The notes under the pieces: generated by a model
What the model saw: only the letters and a program-made list of their open reading frames with translations
Database searches by the model: none
What the model was told of the DNA's origin: nothing
Made by a program: the position numbers and the translations under genes
Assembly (NCBI GenBank): GCA_021495925.1
Contig: JAKEKT010000004.1
Coordinates: 62,001-126,000, forward strand
Length of the DNA: 64,000 bases
From: Diplodia intermedia
Taxonomy: Eukaryota > Ascomycota > Dothideomycetes > Botryosphaeriales > Botryosphaeriaceae
Direction: 5' to 3'
Part shown: one piece after another, positions 21,366-31,899 of the stretch
Layout of the letters: each line of letters starts with the position of its first letter
How positions within the stretch are numbered: the first letter of the stretch is position 1

Positions 21366-21555
21366 TTGGTCGACGTGCTGGCTTGACTGCTAGAAGCGGC
21401 CTGCCTCTTTTCCTTTTGCTTCAACCCATTGCTCTTTCTCTTTTTCTCAACAACAGCGGCAACAGCAGCAGCCGCAGCCGCAGCGATGAGCAGGACAACT
21501 AGTTAGTCGACGTGTCGGCTGACTGCCAGGGGAGATCTGCTTCAACTTTTGCTTT
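21331..21555 (+). repeat. Degenerate direct duplication across the stop codon and 3' flank
   Basis: GGCAACAGCAACAGC...GAGCAG...TAGTTGGTCGACGTG...GACTGC at 21335-21390 recurs as GGCAACAGCAGCAGC...GAGCAG...TAGTTAGTCGACGTG...GACTGC at 21458-21530; the GTCGACGTG cores are 137 bp apart. The first copy contains the last codons and stop of the 573-residue protein. Confidence 0.75.
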
Positions 21556-22358
21556 TTTCTTCTTTCCCTTCTGGCTTCTTTTCTTTGCTCTTCCTCTTCT
21601 TCCCTGGTGCTTTTTCTTTTTCTCTCCGTTTCTCAGCAACGGAATAGGCATAGCGAGCGGGCCTTGCATAGGATTCAGGAACGGATCCACCACATGGCGT
21701 TAAAATGGGCACATAAAGGATGGGGAAATGGGCGAAATGCGAAGACTGCGTAGGATACCCCTCCAACAGACGAATTGGAAAAGATACGCGACGATCAGGG
21801 TAGACGAACTTCTGCTCAACGGGAACATAAAACAGGCAGCTTACAATCGCTCAGTCATAACGAGCGCAAAGAAATGGAAATATAGTATGCAAGGGCTGTT
21901 TTAGATTCATGACACTGGGAAGCTGGAGCTGTTGTCTCGACGCACGCAGTGAAGTGCATGATGTTTGCGCCGAGACAACTCCCCAATATCGACTACGAGA
22001 CATGAAAAGATCAGTGCAGGAGTTTTTGCTGGATGAGAGGGTAGGTTACTTACATCTGTGCCTGTTTACGGCAGCCAGAGGCGTAGGCGAATGCTTGAAG
22101 GGCAAGTAAACGAGAGCAAGACATGAAAGGGAAGTGTAGAAAGAAATACAAGAGGGTATTTCTGCTTTTACGGAAAGGCTACCGAACGCGCCTGTGTACT
22201 CAGAACGCCTTACCTGCTTGCAGAGCGCCAAAAGATGCTACCAAAACAAGACTCAGAATTGAAAGAAGAAGAAAAGAGAGAAGCGAAGAACACCGCTTGG
22301 TGCCTGATGCGATTTTACCTAGAATGTTCAAAGAAGAGAAGACAGATCAACCCCCGGC
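21366..22358. other. Intergenic region between two convergent genes
   Basis: Holds the duplicated 3' end described separately, a CT-rich block (21540-21630), then AT-richer 3' flank of the Lunapark gene. No gene seen. Confidence 0.55.
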
Positions 22359-23644
22359 CTAAAGCTTCTTGCCCTTCGTCTTGCTCCTGGTAGACCGGGA
22401 CGGCGGCGCCTCCTCGCTTGCCGACTCGTCTGCACTGTTTTCCGGTGACGCATCCGTGACTTTCCAGATTGGTTTGCCCGGGGCAGCGTCATCGTCGCTA
22501 GGCTTTTTGCTGGTTCCCGCGCGCTTTTCTTGCCGTTGGATTTGCGCGACGAGTTTTTGCGCTTCATTCTCTTGGCCGTTCCAGCCGCCGCAGCCCATGC
22601 ACTTCCACTTGCCAAGATCCTCCAGCGACTTCGTGCCCGGAGGTGCCTGGCCGTTTACAAGGCGGCAGTGTCCACAAATGAGCACGAATCGGTTCTTCGG
22701 TTGCGTCTCATCCTCGCCCAGCAGCACGTCCAAGATGCGATCGTACCATTGCGGCCCTCGCGGACTCTCGGGGGCGTACTGCGCTGGGAAAGCGTTGGGC
22801 GCGAATTCGGCATCGGTGACACCCGCGACGGGTCCTCCAGCTTGCGGGCCTGGTGGGAAAGGTGGCTGCTGTTGACCTGTGGGGAAAGGCGGCGGGAAAT
22901 GCTGGCCTTCGCCAGGCGTAACGGGGCGGGACGATCCGCCTTCGGACGGGGTCGCCACGTTGTTGCGAGGAATATTGGCGGTGGGTGGAGGCGCGAAGCC
23001 GGTGCGGCCGGGGTGCGCACCAGCGGCCGAAGAGGGCCTGCTATCCCCTGACGGCCGGCGCTGGTCTGGCGTGGAAGGCTCCTTCTTGGGCGAGGGCTTC
23101 GGCGTGCCGTACTTCTCCAGCAACTGTTGTGTGGAGTTGTACTTGGTAGCATCCTTGAGTTTCTCGATCGTGGCGTCGCGCTCCTTGTAGAGGTTGTCGA
23201 GATAGGACTGGGTGTTGTTGATGCGGTAGTTGAAGTAAGCGGCTAATGCCTGGCGGACACCATAGATGCTGTGCTACGGGTTAGCCGGGTCGATGCAGTC
23301 GCGAGGGAGGATGCGCACACAAGCGGGCCGCCAGCCATGCCGGTGTACTCGATAGGGCCCCAATTCCGCCAGCCGGTGATCAGGGTTAAGATGAGGGCGG
23401 CGAGAATGTATGCGAAGGTCGTGTACAAGGTCCACATGACCTTGCTCCTGCGGGAGTTTTGACGCAGGCGGTCGCCGCGCGCGCTTGCCTTCGTGATCTT
23501 CGTGGACAGAGCCGAGAGCGTCTTCTCAAAGCCCGCGGCGGAATTGTCGTCCTGGCTTCACGGATCAGCACGGCCGCAGCTCCTATTTGCGCGCGACGTC
23601 GGCGGAGGGGGGATGCTTACCCGCCATGGCCAGAGAGACACCAT
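22359..23644 (-). CDS. LNP1: Lunapark homologue, ER three-way-junction protein
   Basis: Minus-strand exons 23644..23621, 23551..23319 and 23268..22359 (introns 69 and 50 bp; the second has a GTGCGC donor and GCTAAC branch) give 388 residues. The N-terminus MVSLWPWR starts with Met-Val rather than the Met-Gly needed for myristoylation. A helix 'FEKTLSALSTKITKAS' is followed by the hydrophobic segment 'LYTTFAYILAALILTLITG' (about 48-68) and the family motif 'GPIEYTGMAGGPLVIYGVRQ' made by splicing. After a Pro-rich linker comes the Lunapark zinc ribbon (about 280-315): 'FVLICGHCRLVNG' and 'WKCMGCGGWNG' supply the four cysteines. Lunapark stabilises three-way junctions of tubular ER against atlastin/Sey1 fusion. 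It is divergent from MZM1. Confidence 0.93.
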
Positions 23645-23941
23645 GATGTCGTGCAGAGAGCGGCTGTCAAGGATGGTAAAGCTAGATGGGCCGGGGGAGC
23701 TCGATGTTGAGCATTGTTTGGAGGGAGCTGCACAGCGCGTGGCTTCTTTGCTGTGCTACGTCAATCCCGGATCAGCAGGGATGCCCTGCTACTGTTCCGT
23801 GCCAAGCCCTTAGGTAAGCTTTTGAACGCCCTGGCCCTCGTCCATGTCTCTGAATCCGCTCCGCTCTTTCGCCGCCTCTGAAGCTTCGGAACAGCCAGCC
23901 CACGCCCGCTCCCTTGCCGGAACGCCCCAATATCGCTCCAA
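23645..23941. promoter_or_regulatory. Divergent promoter, Lunapark / MZM1
   Basis: Only 297 bp separate the two start codons, so both promoters and leaders must share this stretch. No clear TATA box on either strand. Confidence 0.6.
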
Positions 23942-24393
23942 ATGGCTCTCGCCGCCTATAGAAACATTCTGCGTGCCACCCGGCTCGCTTTCCAAGGTAC
24001 GATCCCTCCCGGCGCAGTCCCTCCAAAGATTTGCTCTTCCTGACTTTCCTGCCGCAGGCGATGTCGGCGTCTTGTCTGCCGCTCGGATGAAGGCGAGGGA
24101 CGATTTCGATGCAAGCCGGACCCTCGATCCCAATGGCGAAGATGCGAAGAAAGCGTTGGCCCACGCCAACGATGTGGCCAAAATCTTGCGGGAGAATGTT
24201 GTTCAAGGACAAGTCAACGACGATGGCAGATACAGTACGTTGGTATATCTCGGCACAATGGTCAAGGTTCTAATCGGACATGATGCTTGCAGAGCTGAGA
24301 ATACACGAGCACACGGAACGCGGCGACAACGAGACGATCAAACAGAGCAAGGGGAAGAATACGCTGTCAGGTGTGAAATGCTGTTCAGCTTGA
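23942..24393 (+). CDS. MZM1: MZM1-like mitochondrial complex III assembly factor (LYR family)
   Basis: Exons 23942..23996, 24058..24234 and 24293..24393 (introns 61 and 58 bp, both phase 1; CTGAC branch in the first) give 110 residues. 'MALAAYRNILRATRLAFQG' carries the LYR-type Tyr-Arg motif, and 'MKARDDFDASRTLDP', 'LAHANDVAKILRENVVQGQ' and 'YKLRIHEHTERGDNETIK' match the Mzm1 family in order. Mzm1 works in the mitochondrial matrix, stabilising the Rieske iron-sulfur protein before insertion into cytochrome bc1. Length is close to that of yeast Mzm1. The last residues 'GVKCCSA' assume no further intron; a GTGTGA just before them could be a donor, but no good acceptor follows. Confidence 0.88.
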
Positions 24394-24583
24394 AATTATT
24401 GATTCCCTGCATCATAAATGTGATACCCGGTTGCTTTTCTCCCAGACTCAGGTCCGGCTCGACCATCCAACTCCGTAAACGCCTTATGAATCTATGTCCG
24501 CTTGAAGCAGCCGGCTATAGTGACAGTGACCACTCCGGAAAGACGCAAACTCGATCTGCTCCACGATGCCGAATCCCGCCCGT

Positions 24584-25741
24584 TTAGTTGCCCGCCAAAC
24601 TTGCGTAGTTCACCTCCTCCGAACCCGGAGGCGGTGCAATGGCAGCAAGGCTGTCAATGTTCTCCGTAGCTCCGCCGGCGGAAGACGGGCCAGCGGCGCT
24701 TGACCCCTGACCACCTGACGCAGCTGCAATGGCCTTCTTCGTCTGTCTCCCCGACCTCGCGTTGGCCATACGCTCTTCCCGTTCCATGGTATCAAGAGGC
24801 TTCGGCTTTCCCCACTGGATCCGTAGCGGCACACCCTTCACCACAGCCCTGCCTTGACATGCCTCAGCGGCCTTCTCCGCCGAATTCCTGTTGACGTAAT
24901 TGACAAATGCACAATGCGACCTGTGCGAGCAGACAAGTGACCGGAGCTGGCCGAATTTGGTGAAATAAGAACGGATCTCGTGTTCTGGGAGGTCGTCTTC
25001 AACACCGGTGACAAACAGCGAAGTGATCTTCTTGTCGGCCGGGGGCAGGATATCCTCGGGACGCGGCGCCAGCTGCGCAGCACTCGGAAAGCCTCGGGCT
25101 CCACGACCTGTACGGCTTAAAGGCCCGCGTGCACCTGACGGCCCAGCTTTGGTGTCCCTCGTTCGGATGGGGCCCGCCGTGTGGAGTTGACCCTCGCTTC
25201 CCTCCGGCGCAGGCAACGCCTTCTGCCCATCCCTGCTCCCCTCCTCTGACTCTAGCTCCAGCCTGCGCTGCTTCTTGTAATAGGGCTCACTCTGTGCCAG
25301 GCGCCGCAGCAGATCCCTTGCCTTCTCATCCGTCTTCTCGTACTCCTCTATCGCACCTCTACCCTCCTCAATCTCTTTCTCGTGGTTCTGCGCATAGTAC
25401 TCGCGGTTGATGTTGCTTTGAGGGCCGGGAGCAACCATCTTAAGGGCTGCATCTCTGACAACGATGGGCAGGCCAAACGACAAGTCGAGCATGCAGCACT
25501 GGCAGCAGTTCTTCAGGCGCGCGCAGGTAAGGCAGATGTTGGTGCGCTTCTGTCGCGAGGTGCGATCGGCCTTCCACTTGAAAACGGTGAAGGGCCGGGT
25601 GCAGACCTTGCATTCGGAACCGTAGTCTTCCTTCAGCATCTGCACATATGGGTTGTCCGGAAGGCATCGCTCGCATACGGAGGGGAAGTCGGTGCTTTCC
25701 CATCCAGACCGGTTGAGATCGTGCTTGATTTGAGGCGGCAT
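24584..25741 (-). CDS. SLT11: Pre-mRNA-splicing factor SLT11/ECM2 (RBM22 orthologue)
   Basis: A single exon of 385 residues; the frame is open upstream to 25927, but ATG 25741 (MPPQIKHDLNRSGWE) is the family start. Cys-rich N-terminal zinc fingers (about 20-80) include 'SVCERCLPDNPYVQM', 'ECKVCTRPF', 'NICLTCARLKNCCQCCMLD'. A charged helical linker leads to an RRM (about 230-305) with RNP2 'SLFVTGVEDDL' and RNP1-like 'HCAFVNYVNR'. The tail is Gly/Ser/Ala-rich. SLT11/RBM22 belongs to the Prp19-associated complex and contacts U6 snRNA and pre-mRNA in the activated spliceosome. It is divergent from ERG6. Confidence 0.93.
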   Translation of the reverse strand: MPPQIKHDLNRSGWESTDFPSVCERCLPDNPYVQMLKEDYGSECKVCTRPFTVFKWKADRTSRQKRTNICLTCARLKNCCQCCMLDLSFGLPIVVRDAALKMVAPGPQSNINREYYAQNHEKEIEEGRGAIEEYEKTDEKARDLLRRLAQSEPYYKKQRRLELESEEGSRDGQKALPAPEGSEGQLHTAGPIRTRDTKAGPSGARGPLSRTGRGARGFPSAAQLAPRPEDILPPADKKITSLFVTGVEDDLPEHEIRSYFTKFGQLRSLVCSHRSHCAFVNYVNRNSAEKAAEACQGRAVVKGVPLRIQWGKPKPLDTMEREERMANARSGRQTKKAIAAASGGQGSSAAGPSSAGGATENIDSLAAIAPPPGSEEVNYASLAGN

Positions 25742-26517
25742 GGCGCGCGCGTGGTATTGCTGTGTATCGTCGGTGGTAGAACGGCGGGTGGTGGGGGGCG
25801 CGTGCTCGGATGGCGGATGTTGGCTGTTGATGACCTCAAAAGTTGGTCGGCAACGATGGCGCGGCGGCTCTTTCGCCATCCGAGCTGTGGCGGCTGGGGG
25901 TGTCTTAGTAATGTCTGTAACGCTCACGTGTGTGCATGAGTCAGGCAGCCCATGCCCAAACGTCCCTCCTGCTAGCGCCTGGCGCTGCTTCGATCATCGC
26001 GGCAATCAGTCAAAAATGATTGCTTCAGTATTGGATTCGAGCTAGCAGATCCATCAGCTTAATTGCGCGGCCATTGAAGCGTACATGTCCCCTCGGCGGC
26101 CGTGAGTGCAGACAGGGAAGCGAGAACGATTCGCGTCTCTGCCAATCACAATTCTGGCCCAGACTCCAGAGCATCGCACTTTGAACCAGAGGGTTTGCCC
26201 TAGGATCCGCCGCTGAGTGGTACCGATCATGCCCACCGCCTGCCCAAGCCAGAAAGATGGTAGCCCCCTTGATCTTCGGCTCCAGTCTGCGCCTCGGCCC
26301 GTGCTGCCAGGAACGCCAGCTCATTTCTCCAGTCGCGCGCCGGCGGTGAACCGCCCAGACCCCTAAAACAGCTGATTTATCTCCCTCCACCTCTCCACGC
26401 TCTCTTCCGCGCCCGTCTTCTCGCACCTTGCCCTTCCGCTCGCTCGGAACCTTTCACTTGCCTATCCGACCCAGCCACTTATAAAGTCAGGTCCCGCTCG
26501 GCCAACTTTCGTTCACC
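25742..26517. other. Divergent promoter region, SLT11 / ERG6
   Basis: 776 bp between opposite start codons. A TATAAA at 26480-26485 lies only 38 bp before the ERG6 ATG, which would leave almost no leader, so its role is doubtful; 26370-26450 is CT-rich. Sterol-response elements could not be identified by eye. Confidence 0.5.
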
Positions 26518-27761
26518 ATGTCCCCAATGGCTCTCGAGAAGGAAGACAAGCAGCGCGACGCCGCCTACAAGGATGCCCTTCACGGCACTTCCGGCCAAGT
26601 GCGTGGAGGCACCTGGGCCATGATGAACAAGAAGTCCAACGCTGCCAACGAGGCTGCCGTTGACGAGTACTTCAAGCACTGGGACAACAAGGCCGCCGGC
26701 GAAGAGACTCCCGAGGTGCGCGAGGCGCGCAGGAAGGAATATGCGACCCTCACCAGGCAGTGAGTCGTCCAACTCTCACGTCACTGGGATGTCTGCTGAT
26801 CGCATCAAGCTACTACAACCTTGCAACCGACTTCTACGAGATGGGCTGGGCTCAATCGTTCCATTTCTGCCGCTTCGCCTACGGCGAGCCCTTCAAGCAA
26901 GCTCTTGCCCGCCACGAGCACTACCTCGCTCACGTCATGGGCCTTCGGGACAACATGAACGTTCTCGATGTTGGCTGCGGTGTTGGTGGCCCGGCCCGCG
27001 AAATCTGCAAGTTCTCTGGTGCCAACATCACTGGTCTCAACAACAACGACTACCAGATTGATCGTGCCACCTGGTATGCGCAGAAAGAGGGACTCTCCGA
27101 CAAGCTGAAATATGTCAAGGGTGACTTCATGGTATGCGGGCACAGCCAACATGTCTAGCAGCGTGCGCTAACGATTCTTCTACAGCAAATGTCGTTTGAG
27201 GACAACACCTTCGACGCTGTCTACGCCATTGAGGCCACCGTCCACGCTCCTTCGCTCGAGGGCATCTACTCGGAGATCTTCCGTGTCCTGAAGCCCGGTG
27301 GCGTCTTCGGTGTGTACGAGTGGCTCATGACGGACAAGTACGACAACGACAACCCCCACCACCGCGAGATCCGTCTGGGAATCGAGCTCGGCGACGGTAT
27401 TTCCAACATGGAGAAGATCGAGGTCGCTCTCGAGGCTATGAAGAAGGCTGGCTTCGAGCTGGAGCTTCATGAGGATCTCGCTGACCGCGAAGACCCCCGC
27501 CCGTGGTACTGGCCGCTTTCTGGTGACTTCAAGCAGATGGGTTCCATCTGGGAGTTTGTCACCATTTTCAGGATGCACAAGATTGGCCGCACCATGGCGC
27601 ACAAGTTCTGCGGCGGCCTGGAGTGGCTCGGTCTGGCGCCGAAGGGTACGCAGAAGACTGCGGACAGCTTGGCCGTCGCCGGGGACTGCCTTGTTGCGGG
27701 TGGAAGGGAGAAGCTTTTCACGCCCATGTACTTGATGGTTGGCCGCAAGCCTCAGGCGTAG
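26518..27761 (+). CDS. ERG6: Sterol 24-C-methyltransferase
   Basis: Exons 26518..26759, 26810..27131 and 27186..27761 (introns 50 and 54 bp, CTGAT and GCTAAC branches) give 379 residues. Splicing creates 'TRHYYNLATDFYEMGWAQSF', the conserved ERG6 entry. The SAM-binding motif I 'VLDVGCGVGGPAREIC' (about 125-140), 'GLNNNDYQIDRA', 'DAVYAIEATVHAPSLEGIY' and 'FRVLKPGGVFGVYEW' are all present, and the C-terminal sterol-methyltransferase part ends 'FTPMYLMVGRKPQA'. The enzyme transfers methyl from SAM to C-24 of zymosterol, giving fecosterol in ergosterol synthesis; it acts at ER/lipid-droplet surfaces. Full-length and apparently intact. Confidence 0.97.
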
Positions 27762-28416
27762 ACGGGGTCGGAGTAAAGCGGAGCGGGTCGCCTTGGCCTT
27801 ATCTTTGCGGTGCACTGTGCACCCGTCCCTGCATCATGCGCCGCATTTCGCTTCTAGATGCTATGTACTGTACGCGTAGATGGATTTTTTTGTTACGGCC
27901 TGGGCTGGGCCTTATATAGTTGCACCACAGCCTCTAATATTGAACGTCGGTTACGCCAGTCAGTTGGAGAATTTTGATCGTGTTGCGTGGTGCACGCGTG
28001 CAATCAGAGCGGGCCTGAGTAAGCTATCGGAATCGTCTCAACAGCTCCGAAAATGGCGGGAGCGCGTCGGAACCGCGCTCAGCAGCGCCGCAGCGCGTGC
28101 AAAAGCGCAGAGGACCCGGCAGAGCGCCTGGCACGTCGGCCAGACAGACCGGGCGGCTGCCGAGCGGCAAGCTACGTTGCAGCAGCCTGCAATGGCGCGG
28201 TGGGCAGCAATAGTGTTGGCGGGGCGGCTCAACGCGGCAGTGAGGTGGGCGCGCGTGGTCGGAGAGCCGGCCTGCCGGGTTGAGTTGTTGCATCGCGGAA
28301 ATCTTCGCCGCGCACCCAACAACTTGAGCTGATCTCTCTTCCTCGACCACCACCACCCAGCCGCCCTCATCGCTCCACGGTCCCTCCCTCCTTCCTCTTC
28401 CTCTTCCTGCTCAGCG
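27762..28416. other. Intergenic region, ERG6 3' flank and PDB1 promoter
   Basis: 3' flank to about 27960, then GC-rich sequence and a CT-rich leader (28335-28416). No gene seen. Confidence 0.55.
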
Positions 28417-29781
28417 ATGTCCGCCGCAAGACTATTCCGCCCCGCCTCCCGCCTGCTGGCGGCATCGCGGCCCACCACCGTCCGCTCCGCCTTCCGCCCC
28501 CAGGCCGCTTTCCCTGCCCTGCGCAGCTATGCCACCCCCAGCGGATCCAAGGAGATGACCGTCCGTGAGGCCCTCAACGAGGCTATGGTCGAGGAGATGG
28601 AGAGGAACGAGAAGGTCTTCGTCATGGGCGAGGAGGTTGCGCAGTACAACGGAGCGTGAGTGCCCGCCTACGCTTATGCACCCCCGACCAAGCTCGAGCA
28701 CACGCATTGGCCGCCCTCCAGGCCTTTCTGGGGCGCGGGAATTGGTGCACAGCCCATTGACCGGATGGCAATGCTGACAGAAGCTGCTGCGCGACAGTTA
28801 CAAGGTCACCAAGGGCCTGCTCGACCGCTTCGGCGAGAAGAGGGTCATTGACACGCCCATCACCGAGTCCGGCTTCTGCGGTCTGACCGTCGGCGCCGCT
28901 CTCGCCGGTCTCCACCCCGTTTGCGAGTTCATGACCTTCAACTTCGCCATGCAGGCCATCGACCAGATCATCAACTCCGCCGCGAAGACCCACTACATGT
29001 CCGGCGGCATCCAGCCCTGCAACATCACTTTCCGTGGTCCCAACGGCTTCGCCGCCGGTGTCGCTGCCCAGCACTCGCAGGACTACTCCGCTTGGTACGG
29101 CAGCATTCCCGGTCTCAAGGTCGTTGCGCCCTACAGCGCGGAGGACGCCAAGGGTCTGATGAAGGCTGCTATCCGTGATCCCAACCCGGTTGTCGTTCTT
29201 GAGAACGAGTAGGTTGGCCATATTCTGGCGTAATTGTCTATGGCTAAAGTTCGCTAGGCTTCTGTACGGTCTTTCGTTCCCCGTGAGCGAGGAGGTCACA
29301 AAGGATGACTTCGTTATTCCGGTACGAAACCCAGTCCTACAAGCTCGGCGGTAGTGTCTAACCACAAGTACAGTTCGGCAAGGCCAAGATCGAGCGTCCT
29401 GGAAAGGACCTCACCATCGTCACCCTCTCCCGCTGCGTCGGCCAGTCGCTGGCTGCTGCTGAGCAGCTCAAGCAGAAGTACGGTGTTGAGGCTGAGGTTA
29501 TCAACCTTCGCTCCGTCAAGCCCCTCGATGTCGAGGCTATTATCAAGTCGGTTAAGAAGACTGGTCACCTGATGTCGGTTGCTTCCGACTTCCCGTCGTT
29601 CGGTGTCGGTGCTGAGATCCTGGCCCTTGCCTGCGAGTACGGGTTCGACTACCTCCAGGCTCCTCCCGTCCGCATCACTGGCGCTGAGGTCCCCACCCCC
29701 TATGCGCAGAAGCTTGAGGAGATGGCCTTCCCCACTGAGTCTTTGGTCGTTGACTATGCGGCCAAGCTGCTGCGGGTGTAA
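28417..29781 (+). CDS. PDB1: Pyruvate dehydrogenase E1 component, beta subunit
   Basis: Four exons, 28417..28655, 28798..29208, 29258..29321 and 29374..29781 (introns 142, 49 and 52 bp), give 373 residues. The mitochondrial presequence 'MSAARLFRPASRLLAASRP' runs to about residue 38 ('RSYATPSGSKEMTVREAL'). The TPP-binding beta-subunit domain follows: 'VFVMGEEVAQYNGAYKVTKG', 'DTPITESGFCGLTVGAAL', 'FMTFNFAMQAIDQIINSAAK' and 'HSQDYSAWYGSIPGLKVVAP', then the transketolase C-terminal domain ('EVINLRSVKPLD', 'PPVRITGAEVPTPYA'). With the alpha subunit it decarboxylates pyruvate in the matrix. Intron 1 has a CTGAC branch, but the correct acceptor is the second CAG downstream (28797), as the frame requires. 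Confidence 0.97.
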
Positions 29782-30652
29782 AAGCAGAGAGCGAGTGAAC
29801 CAAAGTATTCCCTTTCGCTTTCTTTCTCCTTTTCTTCTGCATGACCAATCTAGAACGTTCTTGCCTGTTAGTTCGGCGGCGCGGGAAAACCATGTATTTC
29901 TAGCGTTGCGCGTTTGCGACCCATCCCGACACCCACCTTTTCATCAAACCTCCGTTTCCCCTGTACTTAGGATACCTAACTTGAAGCACGTGTGGCGCAA
30001 GTGGAAGTGCTTTAGCGGTGACCATCACCCTTTCCGAGCCCCAGATTCGCCCTCAATAATGAAGACGTGCGCTTGCGTTTGCTACTCGCCTGAGCCATCC
30101 CGTTTGCTGCAGTCAGAGGCATGGAGACAGGCAAACCAGCTAAGATTTCGAGCGTGCCCCCGTTCAAACACGTCACTCGACCTCCGACAAAGCAATCGAT
30201 ATAAAGTTTCGAGGTAGCTTCGTACCTCCCTCCTCTTGTGATGCTGTTGTCAGCAAGCAACTACTTTTCTCCTTTGAAGTCACTATCACACTCGCGGGCG
30301 AGCTGCTGCAAAGAGACCCGTACGCAGAATCAGCACTCGTTTGTTTGCTTCCACGCCACGCCCTCTCTTGCCCCCTTTCAAAACCATTTCTACTTTCTGT
30401 TGTCCACCTTCAGATAGCTTGCTGTCCTTCAAACGCTGATTTCAGTCGCCATCAACACGTTACTGTACCGACAGACTTCCTACCAAACGAGCAGCACAAA
30501 CCAAACAATCATCCTGATCTTCGATTTCGGAGACCTAGCAAAAGCCATCGGCCATCCCCACCAAACCCATCCCCACCAAACGGCGCGCGAGCCACAGATC
30601 GCCAGTCAGCCAGTTCCCTGAAAAGAAAAAGAGCAGGAAACCTTAGCACAAC
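29782..30652. other. Intergenic region, 0.9 kb
   Basis: 3' flank of PDB1 (T-rich at 29815-29840), then a CA/CT-rich stretch from about 30330 that looks like a long leader of the next gene. No coding sequence recognised. Confidence 0.5.
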
Positions 30653-31091
30653 ATGTGCTTCGTGCTCGTCGGCTGCTGGCCTTGCGGCCACATGAAGCCC
30701 ATCCGCACCCGCTTCTGCGACCAAGCCGAAAAGCTCCACACAGAGATGTCCTCACCGGTGTCGCCAACGTCGCCGCAGTTTTACGGAAGCTCACGCGCCA
30801 CCGCCGCCTTCTCGACGGGCCGAACCGCCGTTCCTCTTCCATCTCCTCAGCAGCAGCAGCAGCACCACCACCACCACCATGCTCCCCCTTCAGCCACCGC
30901 CGGCAGACTAGTCGGCGGCGGCGTGAGCAGCAGTGGCGCCGGCACGGGCGCCGACACGGGACAGGTGACCGCATCATTCGCGCCCTGCCCCAAAGGCGTG
31001 AACCAATACGACCACGCCCCGAACAAAGCGTGTCCGATGTGCGGGCGAGAGCCGAGGGATGTTCCGTGTTTGCTCGGGAGCGTCGGGCAGC

Positions 31092-31129
<38 letters not shown>

Positions 31130-31450
31130 TATCACTCGCCACCCTCGTCTTCCTGCTCCTCGTCGGTGGCCGCGGCATCGAAGCTGGGATGTGCGGCTGT
31201 AATGAGCGGTGGTGGTGGTGGTAATGCTGTGTCCGACGGCGTGTCGACGGCGATGAGGACGACGCTTACGGATGAGGAACTGGCGGTGCAGTTCTTTGGG
31301 GATCTTGAAGGGATGGCGGGTGGGATGGCCACGCAGCAGCAGTTGCTGACGCCACCTACGGAGGTGATGGGTGTCGAGAGTGTCGGTGGGGTGTTTGGAG
31401 CGTTCGGTGGAGATGCATCGGAGACAGAGCTTTTTGGCTGGTGTGTATGA
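30653..31450 (+). CDS. Hypothetical protein with Cys motifs and polyQ/polyH tracts
   Basis: A single exon of 265 residues. The N-terminus 'MCFVLVGCWPCGHMKPIRTR' with a following Cys and a later 'CPKGVNQYDHAPNKACPMCG' give two Cys/His clusters that could bind zinc, a layout seen in many uncharacterised fungal proteins. Between and after them are low-complexity tracts: Gln5-His6 (about 64-76), Gln12 (about 148-159) and Gly/Ser-rich runs. The C-terminal part 'TLTDEELAVQFFGDLEGM' is more ordinary. A 189-codon frame overlaps on the same strand but is Arg/Ala-rich. I do not recognise a function; a zinc-binding regulatory protein is only a guess. Confidence 0.55.
31094..31129 (+). repeat. CAG trinucleotide microsatellite encoding polyglutamine
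   Basis: Eleven uninterrupted CAG codons followed by CAA. A pure CAG run of this kind is expected to vary in length between strains. Confidence 0.95.
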
Positions 31451-31899
31451 AGGGCGTTCTGAGGTGTGACTTTCTTTTGTCTGTTTTGATATTGATGCAA
31501 TCTGCTCCCGGCTGAGATTCGATAGAGAAAATATCGGCCTGCCAGATGAGTGTAGGAGTGATCGACTGACAACAAGGAACGACACTGCTGTGTATCTATC
31601 TTGACTTTTCATAGCGTTGGACAGCGAAGCCATTGGGCTCCATTCGTCCTCTCCCTGCCTTGATCATAAGCAGCTGTTCTTTTGGAGCTGCATTCTCACA
31701 AAACTGGATTTTCCTGTCTGACTTCTAATGCCAAATCATCCAATGTTTCGCTCTCTTATGGTCCCTCAGTTCTTTAACGCCGTGAAGAAATATATGTAGA
31801 GGTGAAACGGATCCCAGATGTTTTCCCCCCAATCTCCCGCCTCTTGATTTTACCGTGCTCCTTAGATGTCGGGTCTTGCATGCCAGTCATTCAGTATCC
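31451..31899. other. Intergenic region between convergent genes
   Basis: 449 bp of AT-richer 3' flanks of the polyQ gene and the phosphoribosyltransferase gene; nothing else seen. Confidence 0.55.
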
